Part shown: piece after piece, positions 7,768 through 16,323 of the stretch
Position numbering within the stretch: the stretch's first letter is position 1
How the letters are laid out: every line of letters begins with the position of its first letter
Assembly (NCBI GenBank): GCA_964423615.1
Contig: CAYRFQ010000054.1
Coordinates: 1-45,742, forward strand
DNA length: 45,742 nucleotides
DNA from: CAYRFQ01 sp964423615
GTDB lineage: Bacteria > Planctomycetota > Planctomycetia > Gemmatales > Gemmataceae
Direction: 5' to 3'
Made by a program: the position numbers and the translations under genes
Notes under the pieces: model-generated
Told to the model about the DNA's origin: nothing
Database searches by the model: none
What the model saw: the letters and a program-made list of their open reading frames with translations, nothing else

Positions 7768-10338
7768 TTGCTAACGCCAGACCCCGAAACACTCGTCAAA
7801 AAGTTGCTCCCACAGTTGCGGTCCAAGCAGGTTACATACTTTCCGATTCGGCATCACTCTCCTGCGTGTGCGGCTCACATCCACCGTTGGATCGAGACTC
7901 ACAAGCCAGCGTCGGTCCTCATCGAAGGTCCCGAGTCCTTCGATTCATTCGTTGGTTTGTTGACACAGGAATCCTGTGTTTGTCCAGTGGCCATTTACAC
8001 CTCGTTTGTCGACAAGAAAGGCCGGCTCCGTCCAAAACTTGACATTCCCGAGCAAGAAGAGGCAAATGGTGCCTCACCTCTGCCGGAGTTTCCGGAAGCC
8101 AGATTTGCTGCGTACTATCCGTTTTGTGACTACTCACCAGAATTCGTCGCATTGCGAAGCGGTCACGCTGTCGATGCCCGAATACGGTTTATCGATCTGG
8201 AGTACCCCGAAAAGATCTTGGCCAAGCACAAAGCTGAGAGGCTTTCCAATAAAGACGGAGTCGCGATCGATTTACTCGCTGCCGATCCGCATTTGATGCA
8301 CAGCGAATACGTCGAGGCTCTTGCGAGGCGGCTTGGGTGCCGTGACTTCAACGAACTCTGGGACCACCTGTTCGAGGCACAGTGGGATGCCCTCAGCACC
8401 GAGGTGTTTATCGACCGCGTGGCCACGTGGTGTTTGATGGCAAGACTCTCTTACACGGAGGAGGTTCTCGAGTGTGACGGCACCATCGCGCGCGAAGCTT
8501 GCATGGCTGCCGCGATCATCGACGAAATGGAAAAGACCGCTGGTGAGAAAAGAAGAGGTCCCTTGTTGGTCGTGACAGGTGGCTTTCACACCGTCGTTTT
8601 GCCCGAATTGGTGGCGAAGAAAACGAAACGTCCCAAGGGGCTTTCAGTCAAAGATGATGAGTGTGGTTCATGGCTGATGCGGTATAGTTATGACCAACTC
8701 GATTCGCTTGCCGGATATCAAAGTGGGATGCCCAACCCAGCATTCTACGAACGGATGTGGAATGCCACTCAGGAAGCGATTGCACTCGGGGAAGACGTTG
8801 GTTCAGACCAGGCACGCACTCTTGCCGCTGCGGACATCCTAGTGGAGATTGGGCGAAAGACGCGCGAGGGGAACATTGCAACCAGACTGTCCACTCCGGA
8901 CGCCATTGCCGCAGTCCAGATGACCAAAGAATTGGCCAAGCTACGTGGTCACCCTTGGCCACTTCGGGAAGATGTTCTCGACGGCATTCGAAGTTGTTTT
9001 GTGAAAGGAGAAGTTGACGCCGAGGGACAATTTCTTTTGCAACTCGTGCAGCGGGTGCTAGCTGGAAATCGCATCGGTCAGACACCTCCCGAATCGGGCG
9101 TGCCGCCGATCGTTGATGACTTTTACCGCGAAGCTCGGCGTCTGCGGATCACGCTGGACAAAGTCGAACGGCGCGAGACAACGCTCGACCTCTATCGCAA
9201 AGCAAACCATCGCGAGATGAGCCGGCTATTCCACCGGCTCACCGAGTTGGGGGTTGACTTCGCCGTTTTCACGAGAGGTCCCGATTTCGTGAGTGGCCAC
9301 GGATTGGACTTGATGATCGAACACTGGCAAGTGTGTTGGTCACCAAGCACCGAGAGCGCGTTGATCGAGGCGTCGATCTATGGACCGACGATCGAAGCAG
9401 CCACAGGAAACCGATTGCGGCAACAAATCGCCCAACTCGAAGACGAGGGGATGGGTCGTTCGACAGCAGCCGCGGTCGAGATGCTTATTCGCGCGTGTCG
9501 CCTTGGGTTGCACGAGCAGACTCCGGCCATCGCCAAGCTCGTTGGTCTTCACATTGCCGAAGATCCATTGCTTCCATCGGTGACGGAGGGGCTTTCGCAA
9601 CTGGAACTGCTCGGGAGCTCACGCGAGCCCCTTGAGGCGACGAACCTCACAGCCATTCCTTCCTTGGTGGCCGCGGCCTACCAACGGGCGTGTCACTTGA
9701 TGGGCGAGATTCCCACGTGTCCCGACGACGCGGTGACAGATATCATTAGATCGTTGTCGTCGCTGCGCGAGGTCGTGGCAAATGCGTCGCCTTCAACAGA
9801 AACAGCTGAAGACATTCATCTGGATACGGACCTGTTCTACCAGTCACTTCGGCGAGTCGTCGAGCATCCTCCCGACGAAGCCCAACCGGCCATCGTGGGA
9901 GCGGCTGCAGGAATTCTTTATGGCGAGGGGCAGATTGGCGAAGTGGAGTTGATCGCCATCACGGGCGGTTTCTTGAGCGGTACATCCGATCCGAGCAAGA
10001 GTTGTGGCATCTTACGGGGGTTGTTGGCGACCGCCCGAGAAGTCGCGTGGCAAGTGACGAAGATCGTGCAGGCCATCGATGAGCAATTTAACGGTTGGGA
10101 TGACGAGACGTTCTTGCAAGCCTTGCCCGAGTTGCGACTTGCATTTGCCGATTTGACTCCACGCGAGATTTCGAATGTTGCGGATCTGGTTGCCAACATG
10201 CACGGAGAGTCGACGTTGGGAGAGTTGGTGCACATGGACTTGGACGAAGAAGAAGTTCAGTTTGCTTTGTCTGTGACTCAGTTGGTGCGAGAGACATTGC
10301 AGGCGGATGGATTCGAGAAATGGCAAGACAAACAGTAA
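7768..10338 (+). CDS. DUF5682 family protein
   Basis: The start is TTG 7768, with AGGAG at 7757-7761 six bases before it. The 856-residue, cytosolic product has the DUF5682 opening: a strand, then FPIRHHSPACA (His29-His30), then a strand ending ASVLIEGPESFD (Glu54). A later strand-turn reads VVTGGFHTVVLPEL. Paired His, a following LIEGP Glu and a late GG-His strand recall TraB/GumN (Tiki-like) metal-binding folds; I infer this and have not shown it. The rest is alpha-helical. It is the first gene of a same-strand set with a VWA protein (28 bases on) and a SWIM-like protein. Family members often neighbour MoxR ATPase and VWA genes, which suggests a role in a chaperone- or conflict-type system. 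Confidence 0.85.
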   Translation: MLTPDPETLVKKLLPQLRSKQVTYFPIRHHSPACAAHIHRWIETHKPASVLIEGPESFDSFVGLLTQESCVCPVAIYTSFVDKKGRLRPKLDIPEQEEANGASPLPEFPEARFAAYYPFCDYSPEFVALRSGHAVDARIRFIDLEYPEKILAKHKAERLSNKDGVAIDLLAADPHLMHSEYVEALARRLGCRDFNELWDHLFEAQWDALSTEVFIDRVATWCLMARLSYTEEVLECDGTIAREACMAAAIIDEMEKTAGEKRRGPLLVVTGGFHTVVLPELVAKKTKRPKGLSVKDDECGSWLMRYSYDQLDSLAGYQSGMPNPAFYERMWNATQEAIALGEDVGSDQARTLAAADILVEIGRKTREGNIATRLSTPDAIAAVQMTKELAKLRGHPWPLREDVLDGIRSCFVKGEVDAEGQFLLQLVQRVLAGNRIGQTPPESGVPPIVDDFYREARRLRITLDKVERRETTLDLYRKANHREMSRLFHRLTELGVDFAVFTRGPDFVSGHGLDLMIEHWQVCWSPSTESALIEASIYGPTIEAATGNRLRQQIAQLEDEGMGRSTAAAVEMLIRACRLGLHEQTPAIAKLVGLHIAEDPLLPSVTEGLSQLELLGSSREPLEATNLTAIPSLVAAAYQRACHLMGEIPTCPDDAVTDIIRSLSSLREVVANASPSTETAEDIHLDTDLFYQSLRRVVEHPPDEAQPAIVGAAAGILYGEGQIGEVELIAITGGFLSGTSDPSKSCGILRGLLATAREVAWQVTKIVQAIDEQFNGWDDETFLQALPELRLAFADLTPREISNVADLVANMHGESTLGELVHMDLDEEEVQFALSVTQLVRETLQADGFEKWQDKQ

Positions 10339-10365
10339 TGACGCCAGCGAGGTAATTGTAATCCC

Positions 10366-11517
10366 ATGTCCAGAAAACAACAGAAGACACAAGTACCTGG
10401 TTCTTTGTCGCGTTGGAGGTTGGTCCTGGGCAAGTACGCTCAACCGAAGATGCCACAAGCGTTGAATGCTGGCCAGCAGCGAATGGCTGATGCACTTGAG
10501 CAACTCTATTCGCGAGAGTATCAGGGACGCGGAGTTCGTCAGGATGCTCGTCTTGGTGCAGGTCTTGATCCGAGTCAACTCGACGTCCCCAAGTGGCTGA
10601 ATGAAATCCGCGAGTTGTTCCCCAAGGAGACATACGAGAGGATCACAAATCATGCCCTTGATCGATACGGGATGACGGAGTTGATCCAGGATCCCAAAGT
10701 GTTGTCGTCGCTCGAACCAAGCACAGAGCTACTCAGTTCGATCCTCGCTATGAAAGGGCACCTGGACTCGACAGTCTTGAGTGAGGTCCGGCGGTTGATT
10801 ACCAAGGTTGTCGAGGAGATCAAGCGCAAACTCGAAAGCGAAATCAAGAATGCCATAACGGGAAGGCTCAATCGATTTCGCCACAGTAACATCAAGGTCG
10901 CCCGAAACTTCGACGCCCGAGATACCATCCGTCGCAATCTCAAGCACTGGGACCCCAAGCGAGAGCAAATCGTCGTCGAAAACCCTCGGTTCTATAGCCG
11001 CGTCAAACGACACATGCCGTGGGAAGTCGTCCTGTGTATCGACCAATCTGGGTCGATGGCTAATAGTGTCATTCACTCCGCGGTGATGGCCGGGATTCTT
11101 TCTAGCTTGCCTATGGTCCGCGTGAGGATCGTTGTCTTTGACACATCTGTAGTAGACCTGTCGGAGTACGCGAATGACCCCGTCGAAATTTTGATGAGCG
11201 TGCAACTCGGCGGTGGCACAAACATCGGACAGGCCGTGCGGTATTGCGAAGGTCTGGTGAGCCAACCGAACCGAACCGTACTCGTCCTTGTGACGGACTT
11301 TTGCGAAGGAGCCGACCCGCGCATTTTGATTACCACCTGCAAGCGAATGCGGGAAGCCGGAGTGAAACTTCTCGGTCTCGCAGCGCTCGACACCGAGGCG
11401 AACGCTTGGTATGACGAACAGATGGCTGGACGACTGGCTGCGGACGGAATGGAGATCGCCGCTCTCACCCCACAACGTCTCGCGTTGTGGTTGGCCGAGG
11501 TGATGAATCGGACATAG
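10366..11517 (+). CDS. CoxE-type VWA domain protein with intact MIDAS
   Basis: 383 residues. Residues 1-200 form a basic helical region with a DPSQLDVPKWLNEIRELFP segment seen in CoxE-like VWA proteins. A VWA domain follows with a complete metal site: DQSGSM (Asp226, Ser228, Ser230), Thr285 in LGGGTNIG and Asp311 in LVTDFCEG. VWA proteins of this type bind Mg2+ and act as substrate- or target-recognising partners of MoxR AAA+ ATPases. The gene lies 28 bases after DUF5682 and 23 bases before the SWIM-like gene, so the three form one transcript. No MoxR gene is in the window; either one acts from elsewhere or this version works without it. Confidence 0.9.
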   Translation: MSRKQQKTQVPGSLSRWRLVLGKYAQPKMPQALNAGQQRMADALEQLYSREYQGRGVRQDARLGAGLDPSQLDVPKWLNEIRELFPKETYERITNHALDRYGMTELIQDPKVLSSLEPSTELLSSILAMKGHLDSTVLSEVRRLITKVVEEIKRKLESEIKNAITGRLNRFRHSNIKVARNFDARDTIRRNLKHWDPKREQIVVENPRFYSRVKRHMPWEVVLCIDQSGSMANSVIHSAVMAGILSSLPMVRVRIVVFDTSVVDLSEYANDPVEILMSVQLGGGTNIGQAVRYCEGLVSQPNRTVLVLVTDFCEGADPRILITTCKRMREAGVKLLGLAALDTEANAWYDEQMAGRLAADGMEIAALTPQRLALWLAEVMNRT

Positions 11518-11539
11518 TAAGACACCACGACCCACAATC

Positions 11540-13777
11540 ATGAATGCCACCGACCGTACCAAGCTCAGCATGATTCTCCAGACGTTCGACGAAGTCGGGC
11601 TCGTTGCTCTTGCCAACAAAGGACTCCTTCGTCGAGCAACGAAAGACCTGGAAGCTGGGAAACTCACGCACGAAGAAACCGAGAACGCAATTCTCGTGCG
11701 CGGATCAGGCTGGACAGTCACGATGCCCGTGGAAGGTCCGACAAAAGCAACTGACGATACGAAAGCGACGGGCGTCACTCGGCAGATTGTGGCCGCTACG
11801 ATTTACCTCAGAGACAACTGGGCCTCAACGATTTCCACGAACGACCCGGGTGATATCTCCACTCCTGAAGATGCCGTTGCGCGAGCCAATGCAAAACCAA
11901 AGTCCAAAGCCAAAGGCACGAAAGACACGAAAGGCAATAAAGGTTCTGCTCAACTTCCGAAACCCAAGGAGACAGCCTCAGGAACTCCCAGTGCTGAGAT
12001 CGAACAAACCCTTCTCAAGCTCAAGATCGATGATTTGCAGAAATGGGCTAACAAGTCGATTGTTCACGAGGGACTTGCACTGCTCAGAAGTGATCTCGCG
12101 ATCGAACTCGAGAGCCACGCCGGATTGACTATTCGTCTGAGCAAACACGATGTCGAAGCCCGCTTCTTTCCGACCGAAAAGATCAAGCAACCGAGTCAAC
12201 TTCTCGATCATGTTCTGACTACAGTCCCGAAGTCGCAACACAAACAATGGGTTATTGCGGCTATTGTCGCACTCCACCGCCACCGAGGACAGGATATTTC
12301 GTTCGCTGAGGATTTGGTAGCTCAAGACGCGACTGGTGCTCCCCGAACCCGGAACGAAATTCTTCAGTCTGCCCAATCACTGCTGGAAAGTATGGTGACG
12401 ACTGGGTTGGCTCATCCATCGAAGAGCATCTTTGAGAGACTGTCGACACTTTCGGTGTCGGCGACAGGAGTTCATTTGCCGAGATTATCTCGATTCCTGC
12501 GTGCTCTTGCCGACGACGTGTCTTTGCTGCTCCAGCGCGACGCGTGCGGCGACACCTCGCGATTGTTGGAGCGGATTTGCTTTACTTACGCGCTGACCCT
12601 AGCGATTCGCAATGCTGGACAAACTGTTCCTGTCGCTCTCGTCGGCCGACACCGAACGGAATACCAGCCTGTGGGAGATTTAATTCTAGCAGGAGTCGGG
12701 GCGTATCCTTGGCAGACGGCATCGGGATACGAGGGCGTTACCGTTCTGTTCTGGGACGTGCAAGAGAATCGGTTTCGTACATTCACAGTTAGTCGTCCGA
12801 CAACGACTGCCTCGTTGGACTTGTGGCAGACTTACAACGGCGAATCTGTTTGGTCTGGAGGTTCGCCGAGTTCTCTTGGGCGGTCACTTATCACGCTCAA
12901 GAAAGCAAAAGCGAACTCCATGGGACGTCTCTCAAGTTCTCAAGAATCGAAAGCCGAAATTCTCGAACCGACTGACTCGACCCGAATTCAATTCCCAGGC
13001 CGTGAATTTTCCGATTGGGCTGAGTTGCAGAGCTACGCCTTAACAACGTATCCTCTCGGGCTCATCGAAAAGGATCCAATCGACCGTACGGTGATCTTGA
13101 AACCGCGCGAGTGGGGGCCGCGACATTTTGACGAACTGCAACAGCGATTCGTCTGGAACTTGATCGACGAAACGGGAAATGTTCTGGCTTTGACCTTACC
13201 TTGGCTTGGAGTCAACGAAAACGCCATTGAATTCCTCGAAGCGGTCAAGCCTGATCGAGATAAACTGACCCATGTCGTTTGTCGCCTCGTTTTCCTTGGT
13301 ACTGGGATCGTTTGCGAACCCCTCTCGCTGCTGAGTAGTGGTATCCCCAAAGGAGACCGCGTTTTGAATCCTGCCTTCGATAAGGATCTGATTAAGACCC
13401 GGAACACCAAACTGTTGGAGCACCTACGTAAAAAATACGGACGAGACAAGATCGCCACAACGATGACTGCGGAAGATTTGATCTCCGAAACTGCTGCAAG
13501 TTATTCTGAATTGTATCCGAAAGGAATCCAAACGCGTTTGGCAGAAGTTGAGAGAACGTTGTTGCGACTGGCCGAATCTGGGGTAAATCGATTGCAAGAT
13601 GAGTCACAACGGAAGTTGCAACAACTGGCCCAAAATCTGGAGCGAATAGGGTTCCAAGAACTTGCGGTTGGACTCGAACAACTCGCGAGTGCGAAAGCCA
13701 GGGCTCACGGCCTAATTTGGTGTGGATATTTGGCGCAGTTGTATCGGCAAGCGTGTGGATTGAAGCTGAGTGGATAA
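11540..13777 (+). CDS. SWIM-like domain protein with lost zinc ligands
   Basis: 745 residues, 23 bases after the VWA gene; no strong ribosome site, so translational coupling is likely. Residues 20-95 follow the order of SWIM zinc-finger proteins that accompany DUF5682/VWA genes: a helix with GLLRRA, a strand pair WTVTMPVEG, then the place where CxCxnCxH should be, then IVAATIYLRD. Here the ligands read Asp72, Thr74, Thr80 and Gln82, so no zinc site remains. A second similar unit at about residues 170-255 (LTIRLSKHDVEARF...HVLTTV...QHKQWVIAAIVALHRHRG) also lacks cysteines. A Lys/Ala/Thr-rich linker joins them. The rest is unassigned alpha-helical sequence. The SWIM link is my inference from pattern; the absence of Cys is directly seen. 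Confidence 0.6.
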   Translation: MNATDRTKLSMILQTFDEVGLVALANKGLLRRATKDLEAGKLTHEETENAILVRGSGWTVTMPVEGPTKATDDTKATGVTRQIVAATIYLRDNWASTISTNDPGDISTPEDAVARANAKPKSKAKGTKDTKGNKGSAQLPKPKETASGTPSAEIEQTLLKLKIDDLQKWANKSIVHEGLALLRSDLAIELESHAGLTIRLSKHDVEARFFPTEKIKQPSQLLDHVLTTVPKSQHKQWVIAAIVALHRHRGQDISFAEDLVAQDATGAPRTRNEILQSAQSLLESMVTTGLAHPSKSIFERLSTLSVSATGVHLPRLSRFLRALADDVSLLLQRDACGDTSRLLERICFTYALTLAIRNAGQTVPVALVGRHRTEYQPVGDLILAGVGAYPWQTASGYEGVTVLFWDVQENRFRTFTVSRPTTTASLDLWQTYNGESVWSGGSPSSLGRSLITLKKAKANSMGRLSSSQESKAEILEPTDSTRIQFPGREFSDWAELQSYALTTYPLGLIEKDPIDRTVILKPREWGPRHFDELQQRFVWNLIDETGNVLALTLPWLGVNENAIEFLEAVKPDRDKLTHVVCRLVFLGTGIVCEPLSLLSSGIPKGDRVLNPAFDKDLIKTRNTKLLEHLRKKYGRDKIATTMTAEDLISETAASYSELYPKGIQTRLAEVERTLLRLAESGVNRLQDESQRKLQQLAQNLERIGFQELAVGLEQLASAKARAHGLIWCGYLAQLYRQACGLKLSG

Positions 13778-13780
13778 GAA

Positions 13781-14815
13781 TTAAGCGCTCATCTTTAGGA
13801 GTCGTTGCCCCAGAACTTCAGCGCAGGCCTTGACAACGTCATCGACAGTGATCGCACGCATGCAGTCGTTGTTGGCATTTCGTCGCACGCGACTACTGCC
13901 TTCCAAACAAACCCTCTGGACGGAAACATGGTCCGGACCATAAGGCCCGTTCCGACTGGCAGCGACTGGACCAAACAATCCAACGCAAGGCGTTTCGACT
14001 GCAGCGGCAATGTGTAGCGGACCAGTATCCGAACTGACGAAAAGAGACGCTTGACGAATGATTTCGGTCAACTCTCGCAAGGATGTTGGTGGTGCGAGGT
14101 GAGCCTGTCCTCCAGAACCTGCGACGATCTGTTCGGCCCATTCTTTTTCCTCATCACCTGCCCAGACCACGACAGAGGGCAATAGGAACTCTCGGCCTAC
14201 CTGGCGAGCGACTTCTGCGAAGCGATCCACCTCCCACCGTTTGGAAGGCCAACCGGCTCCCGGATTAATGACCGCATAATTTTTGTGTCTGAGGAGTTCT
14301 TTGAGTTTCTGATTGACGGTCTTGGCTTCAATGGGAAACGGGGGAAGGTCGAATCGAATGGAGGGTTCGAAGATCCCTACGGCTTGTAACAATTCAAGGT
14401 TTCGTTCGATGACGTGGAGCTGCTTGGGTTGCAGACTTTCAGTGTGCAAGAAACGCGACATCTCTCGTCCGTCGGCACCGACAAGACGTCGTTTCGCACC
14501 AGACAACCAAGCCACAACGGCGCTTCGAGCGAGCCCTTGCAAATCGATGGCGATGCACGGGTTCAATTCCAATAACCTCTTGCGAAGTTGACTTATCTCC
14601 GAAGGGCTTTGGAGCCAGCCTCTGGGAATGATGATCAACTCATCTAAACTCGGATGATCGCGCAGGAGCTCTGCTGCGCGCCCTTCCACAACCCAAGAGA
14701 GATGGGCATGAGGAAATCGATCACGTAACGCGTTCAATACTGGCAAGCCATGGACGACATCGCCGATAGCACTGAGCCGCACGATCAGAATTCGTAATTT
14801 CGACATGCTTGCCAA
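13781..14815 (-). CDS. Glycosyltransferase family 9 (ADP-heptose:LPS heptosyltransferase-like)
   Basis: 344 residues. The N-terminal strand LRILIVRLSAIGDVVHGLPVL and the following HLSWVVEGRAAELL are typical of GT9. The C-terminal half has INPGAGWPSKRW and SDTGPLHIAAAVETPCVGLFGP, the nucleotide-sugar binding part. It should transfer a heptose-type sugar during outer-membrane lipopolysaccharide core synthesis on the cytoplasmic side (WaaC/WaaF group), but which of these cannot be told. The start is TTG 14815, seven bases after GGAG; ATG 14806 has no fitting site. The gene converges on the SWIM-like gene with only three bases between stops. It is alone in its pathway here. Confidence 0.88.
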   Translation of the reverse strand: MASMSKLRILIVRLSAIGDVVHGLPVLNALRDRFPHAHLSWVVEGRAAELLRDHPSLDELIIIPRGWLQSPSEISQLRKRLLELNPCIAIDLQGLARSAVVAWLSGAKRRLVGADGREMSRFLHTESLQPKQLHVIERNLELLQAVGIFEPSIRFDLPPFPIEAKTVNQKLKELLRHKNYAVINPGAGWPSKRWEVDRFAEVARQVGREFLLPSVVVWAGDEEKEWAEQIVAGSGGQAHLAPPTSLRELTEIIRQASLFVSSDTGPLHIAAAVETPCVGLFGPVAASRNGPYGPDHVSVQRVCLEGSSRVRRNANNDCMRAITVDDVVKACAEVLGQRLLKMSA

Positions 14816-14965
14816 TGCTCCACTCCGGGAATAGGCCGGGTTCCAAACGGGTGGAATCGTATAACCTAATGGCTGGCAGCGTGCAACGGCAATTTTCTAT
14901 TGCCAACAGTTTTGAAGGAATGTTGACATCTGAAGAGCTGGAATTTCTCAGGAGCACGAAAGACC

Positions 14966-16144
14966 CTATCGGAATTCTGCAATGGTTTCGCGATAAAGGC
15001 CGCCCGACTCGTTGGCAATTTGCTTCATCTGGGCTTGAAAACCTCTCACTTTCGTGGGACTTAGACTGGCAGCTTTGGAGATGAGTTGGATAGTGTAAAT
15101 TCGGACTTTGCGTTGCCCATCGTTAAGTTTTGCCACCTTGGAGGCCGTGTCCGGGGGAATGAGTCCATCTGTCATGAAAAAAATGACGTCTGGTCTCGGC
15201 TCAAGCGCAAAGGCCGCTTTGAACGCGCCGTAAGGGCGAGTCCTGGCAAAGGGCTTGATTTCGTTGGCCCATCGAATGACAGTTTCCGCACTCTTTCCAC
15301 CATTGAGCCATTTTCGTACTGGCATGTGTTTGGTTTTTGTGCTGAAAAAAAGCACGTAAAAGTTGTTTTGAGGTTGAATGCTACGAAGTGTGTCGGTGAG
15401 TTCTTTTTGCAAATAACCCATGAGATTTCGGCGATACGTAGCGCCTTCAATCTTAATGAAAGCTGATTGTTGATCTGCTTTACTTAGCCGTTCCTCCATA
15501 CTCTTTGAGTAGTCGGCAATAATGCAAAACCGACGACCCTGAGCTTGAGCACCCAAGAAGTTCACTATTTGTTGGCCTACGCCTATGCTGCTCCGTTTTT
15601 TCGGGTTGGGAGCAGCCTGAGTTTTCCGAGGGTCTGACTTCTGCCGTGGGTTTAGTCGTTGTTGGGATTTAGGTTGTTGCCAGGGTATGGAGAACGGTCT
15701 CGCAAGTTGCGGATCGTCTGGCCTGGTGGGTGGTGTACTTTGTTCTTCGTTCGGCTGTTGGGCTACCTGGGTTATGTCGTTAGCGGACGGCGTCGGAATT
15801 GGTGTGCCTGACCGCAAGAAGATGATCAGACCACACACACCCGAAGTGAGTACCACGAACCCTACCGCTGCAGCCAGATGCAACCGGAATCCAAATTTCG
15901 TGCCCGAGCTGTTTCCAATTCCCCGTGCGACGGATGGAGATTCTGGAGGTTTCTGGGGAGGTCGGCCACCACGGATTTCATCCGACGGACTGGGGACAGG
16001 GCGAACCTCCATTGGCTTGACCTGGCTTGGGGCTCTTTGTGACGGGAGAACGTTCGGCGTTCCACAAATCGGGCAAGCCATGCGTCCGCGACTTTGAGAG
16101 GCAACAGGAATCCAATTTTGACATCGGCTGCATAGAATTCGCAT
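14966..16144 (-). CDS. Zinc-ribbon, single-TM, VWA domain membrane protein
   Basis: 392 residues from ATG 16144; GTG 16150 in frame is possible but leaves less room for the GAGAG site. An N-terminal C4 zinc ribbon (Cys5, Cys8, Cys24, Cys27) is followed by a Pro-rich linker, one membrane segment (LAAAVGFVVLTSGVCGLIIFL), a long Pro/Gln-rich stretch and a C-terminal VWA domain. The metal site starts with DYSKSM in a FCIIADYSKSM strand and ends with FFMTDG, but the middle Thr motif is unclear. The likely topology is ribbon inside, VWA outside. Such ribbon-TM-VWA proteins are frequent in planctomycetes, where their role is unknown. It stands between a GT9 gene and a sialidase gene on the same strand but is not tightly spaced to either. 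Confidence 0.8.
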   Translation of the reverse strand: MRILCSRCQNWIPVASQSRGRMACPICGTPNVLPSQRAPSQVKPMEVRPVPSPSDEIRGGRPPQKPPESPSVARGIGNSSGTKFGFRLHLAAAVGFVVLTSGVCGLIIFLRSGTPIPTPSANDITQVAQQPNEEQSTPPTRPDDPQLARPFSIPWQQPKSQQRLNPRQKSDPRKTQAAPNPKKRSSIGVGQQIVNFLGAQAQGRRFCIIADYSKSMEERLSKADQQSAFIKIEGATYRRNLMGYLQKELTDTLRSIQPQNNFYVLFFSTKTKHMPVRKWLNGGKSAETVIRWANEIKPFARTRPYGAFKAAFALEPRPDVIFFMTDGLIPPDTASKVAKLNDGQRKVRIYTIQLISKAASLSPTKVRGFQAQMKQIANESGGLYRETIAEFR

Positions 16145-16323
16145 CTTCACTCTCTGTCAAAAAGCTCGTGGTCACGCACAAATTGTGGAGTTCTGTCATT
16201 CGTGATGCTGTACGATACGTTTCCGGTGCCCAAAAATGTCATGGTAAGCTCACATATCTTGTCTGTGAGGGAAGTATCTTTTAGAAGCTCTCGGCGTTGT
16301 CAATTGTCTCACCCCAGCTGCAT

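Noticed and set aside
10729..11778. 349-codon minus-strand open frame
   Set aside because: It is antisense to the VWA gene, whose MIDAS motifs are intact; no ribosome site or motif of its own.
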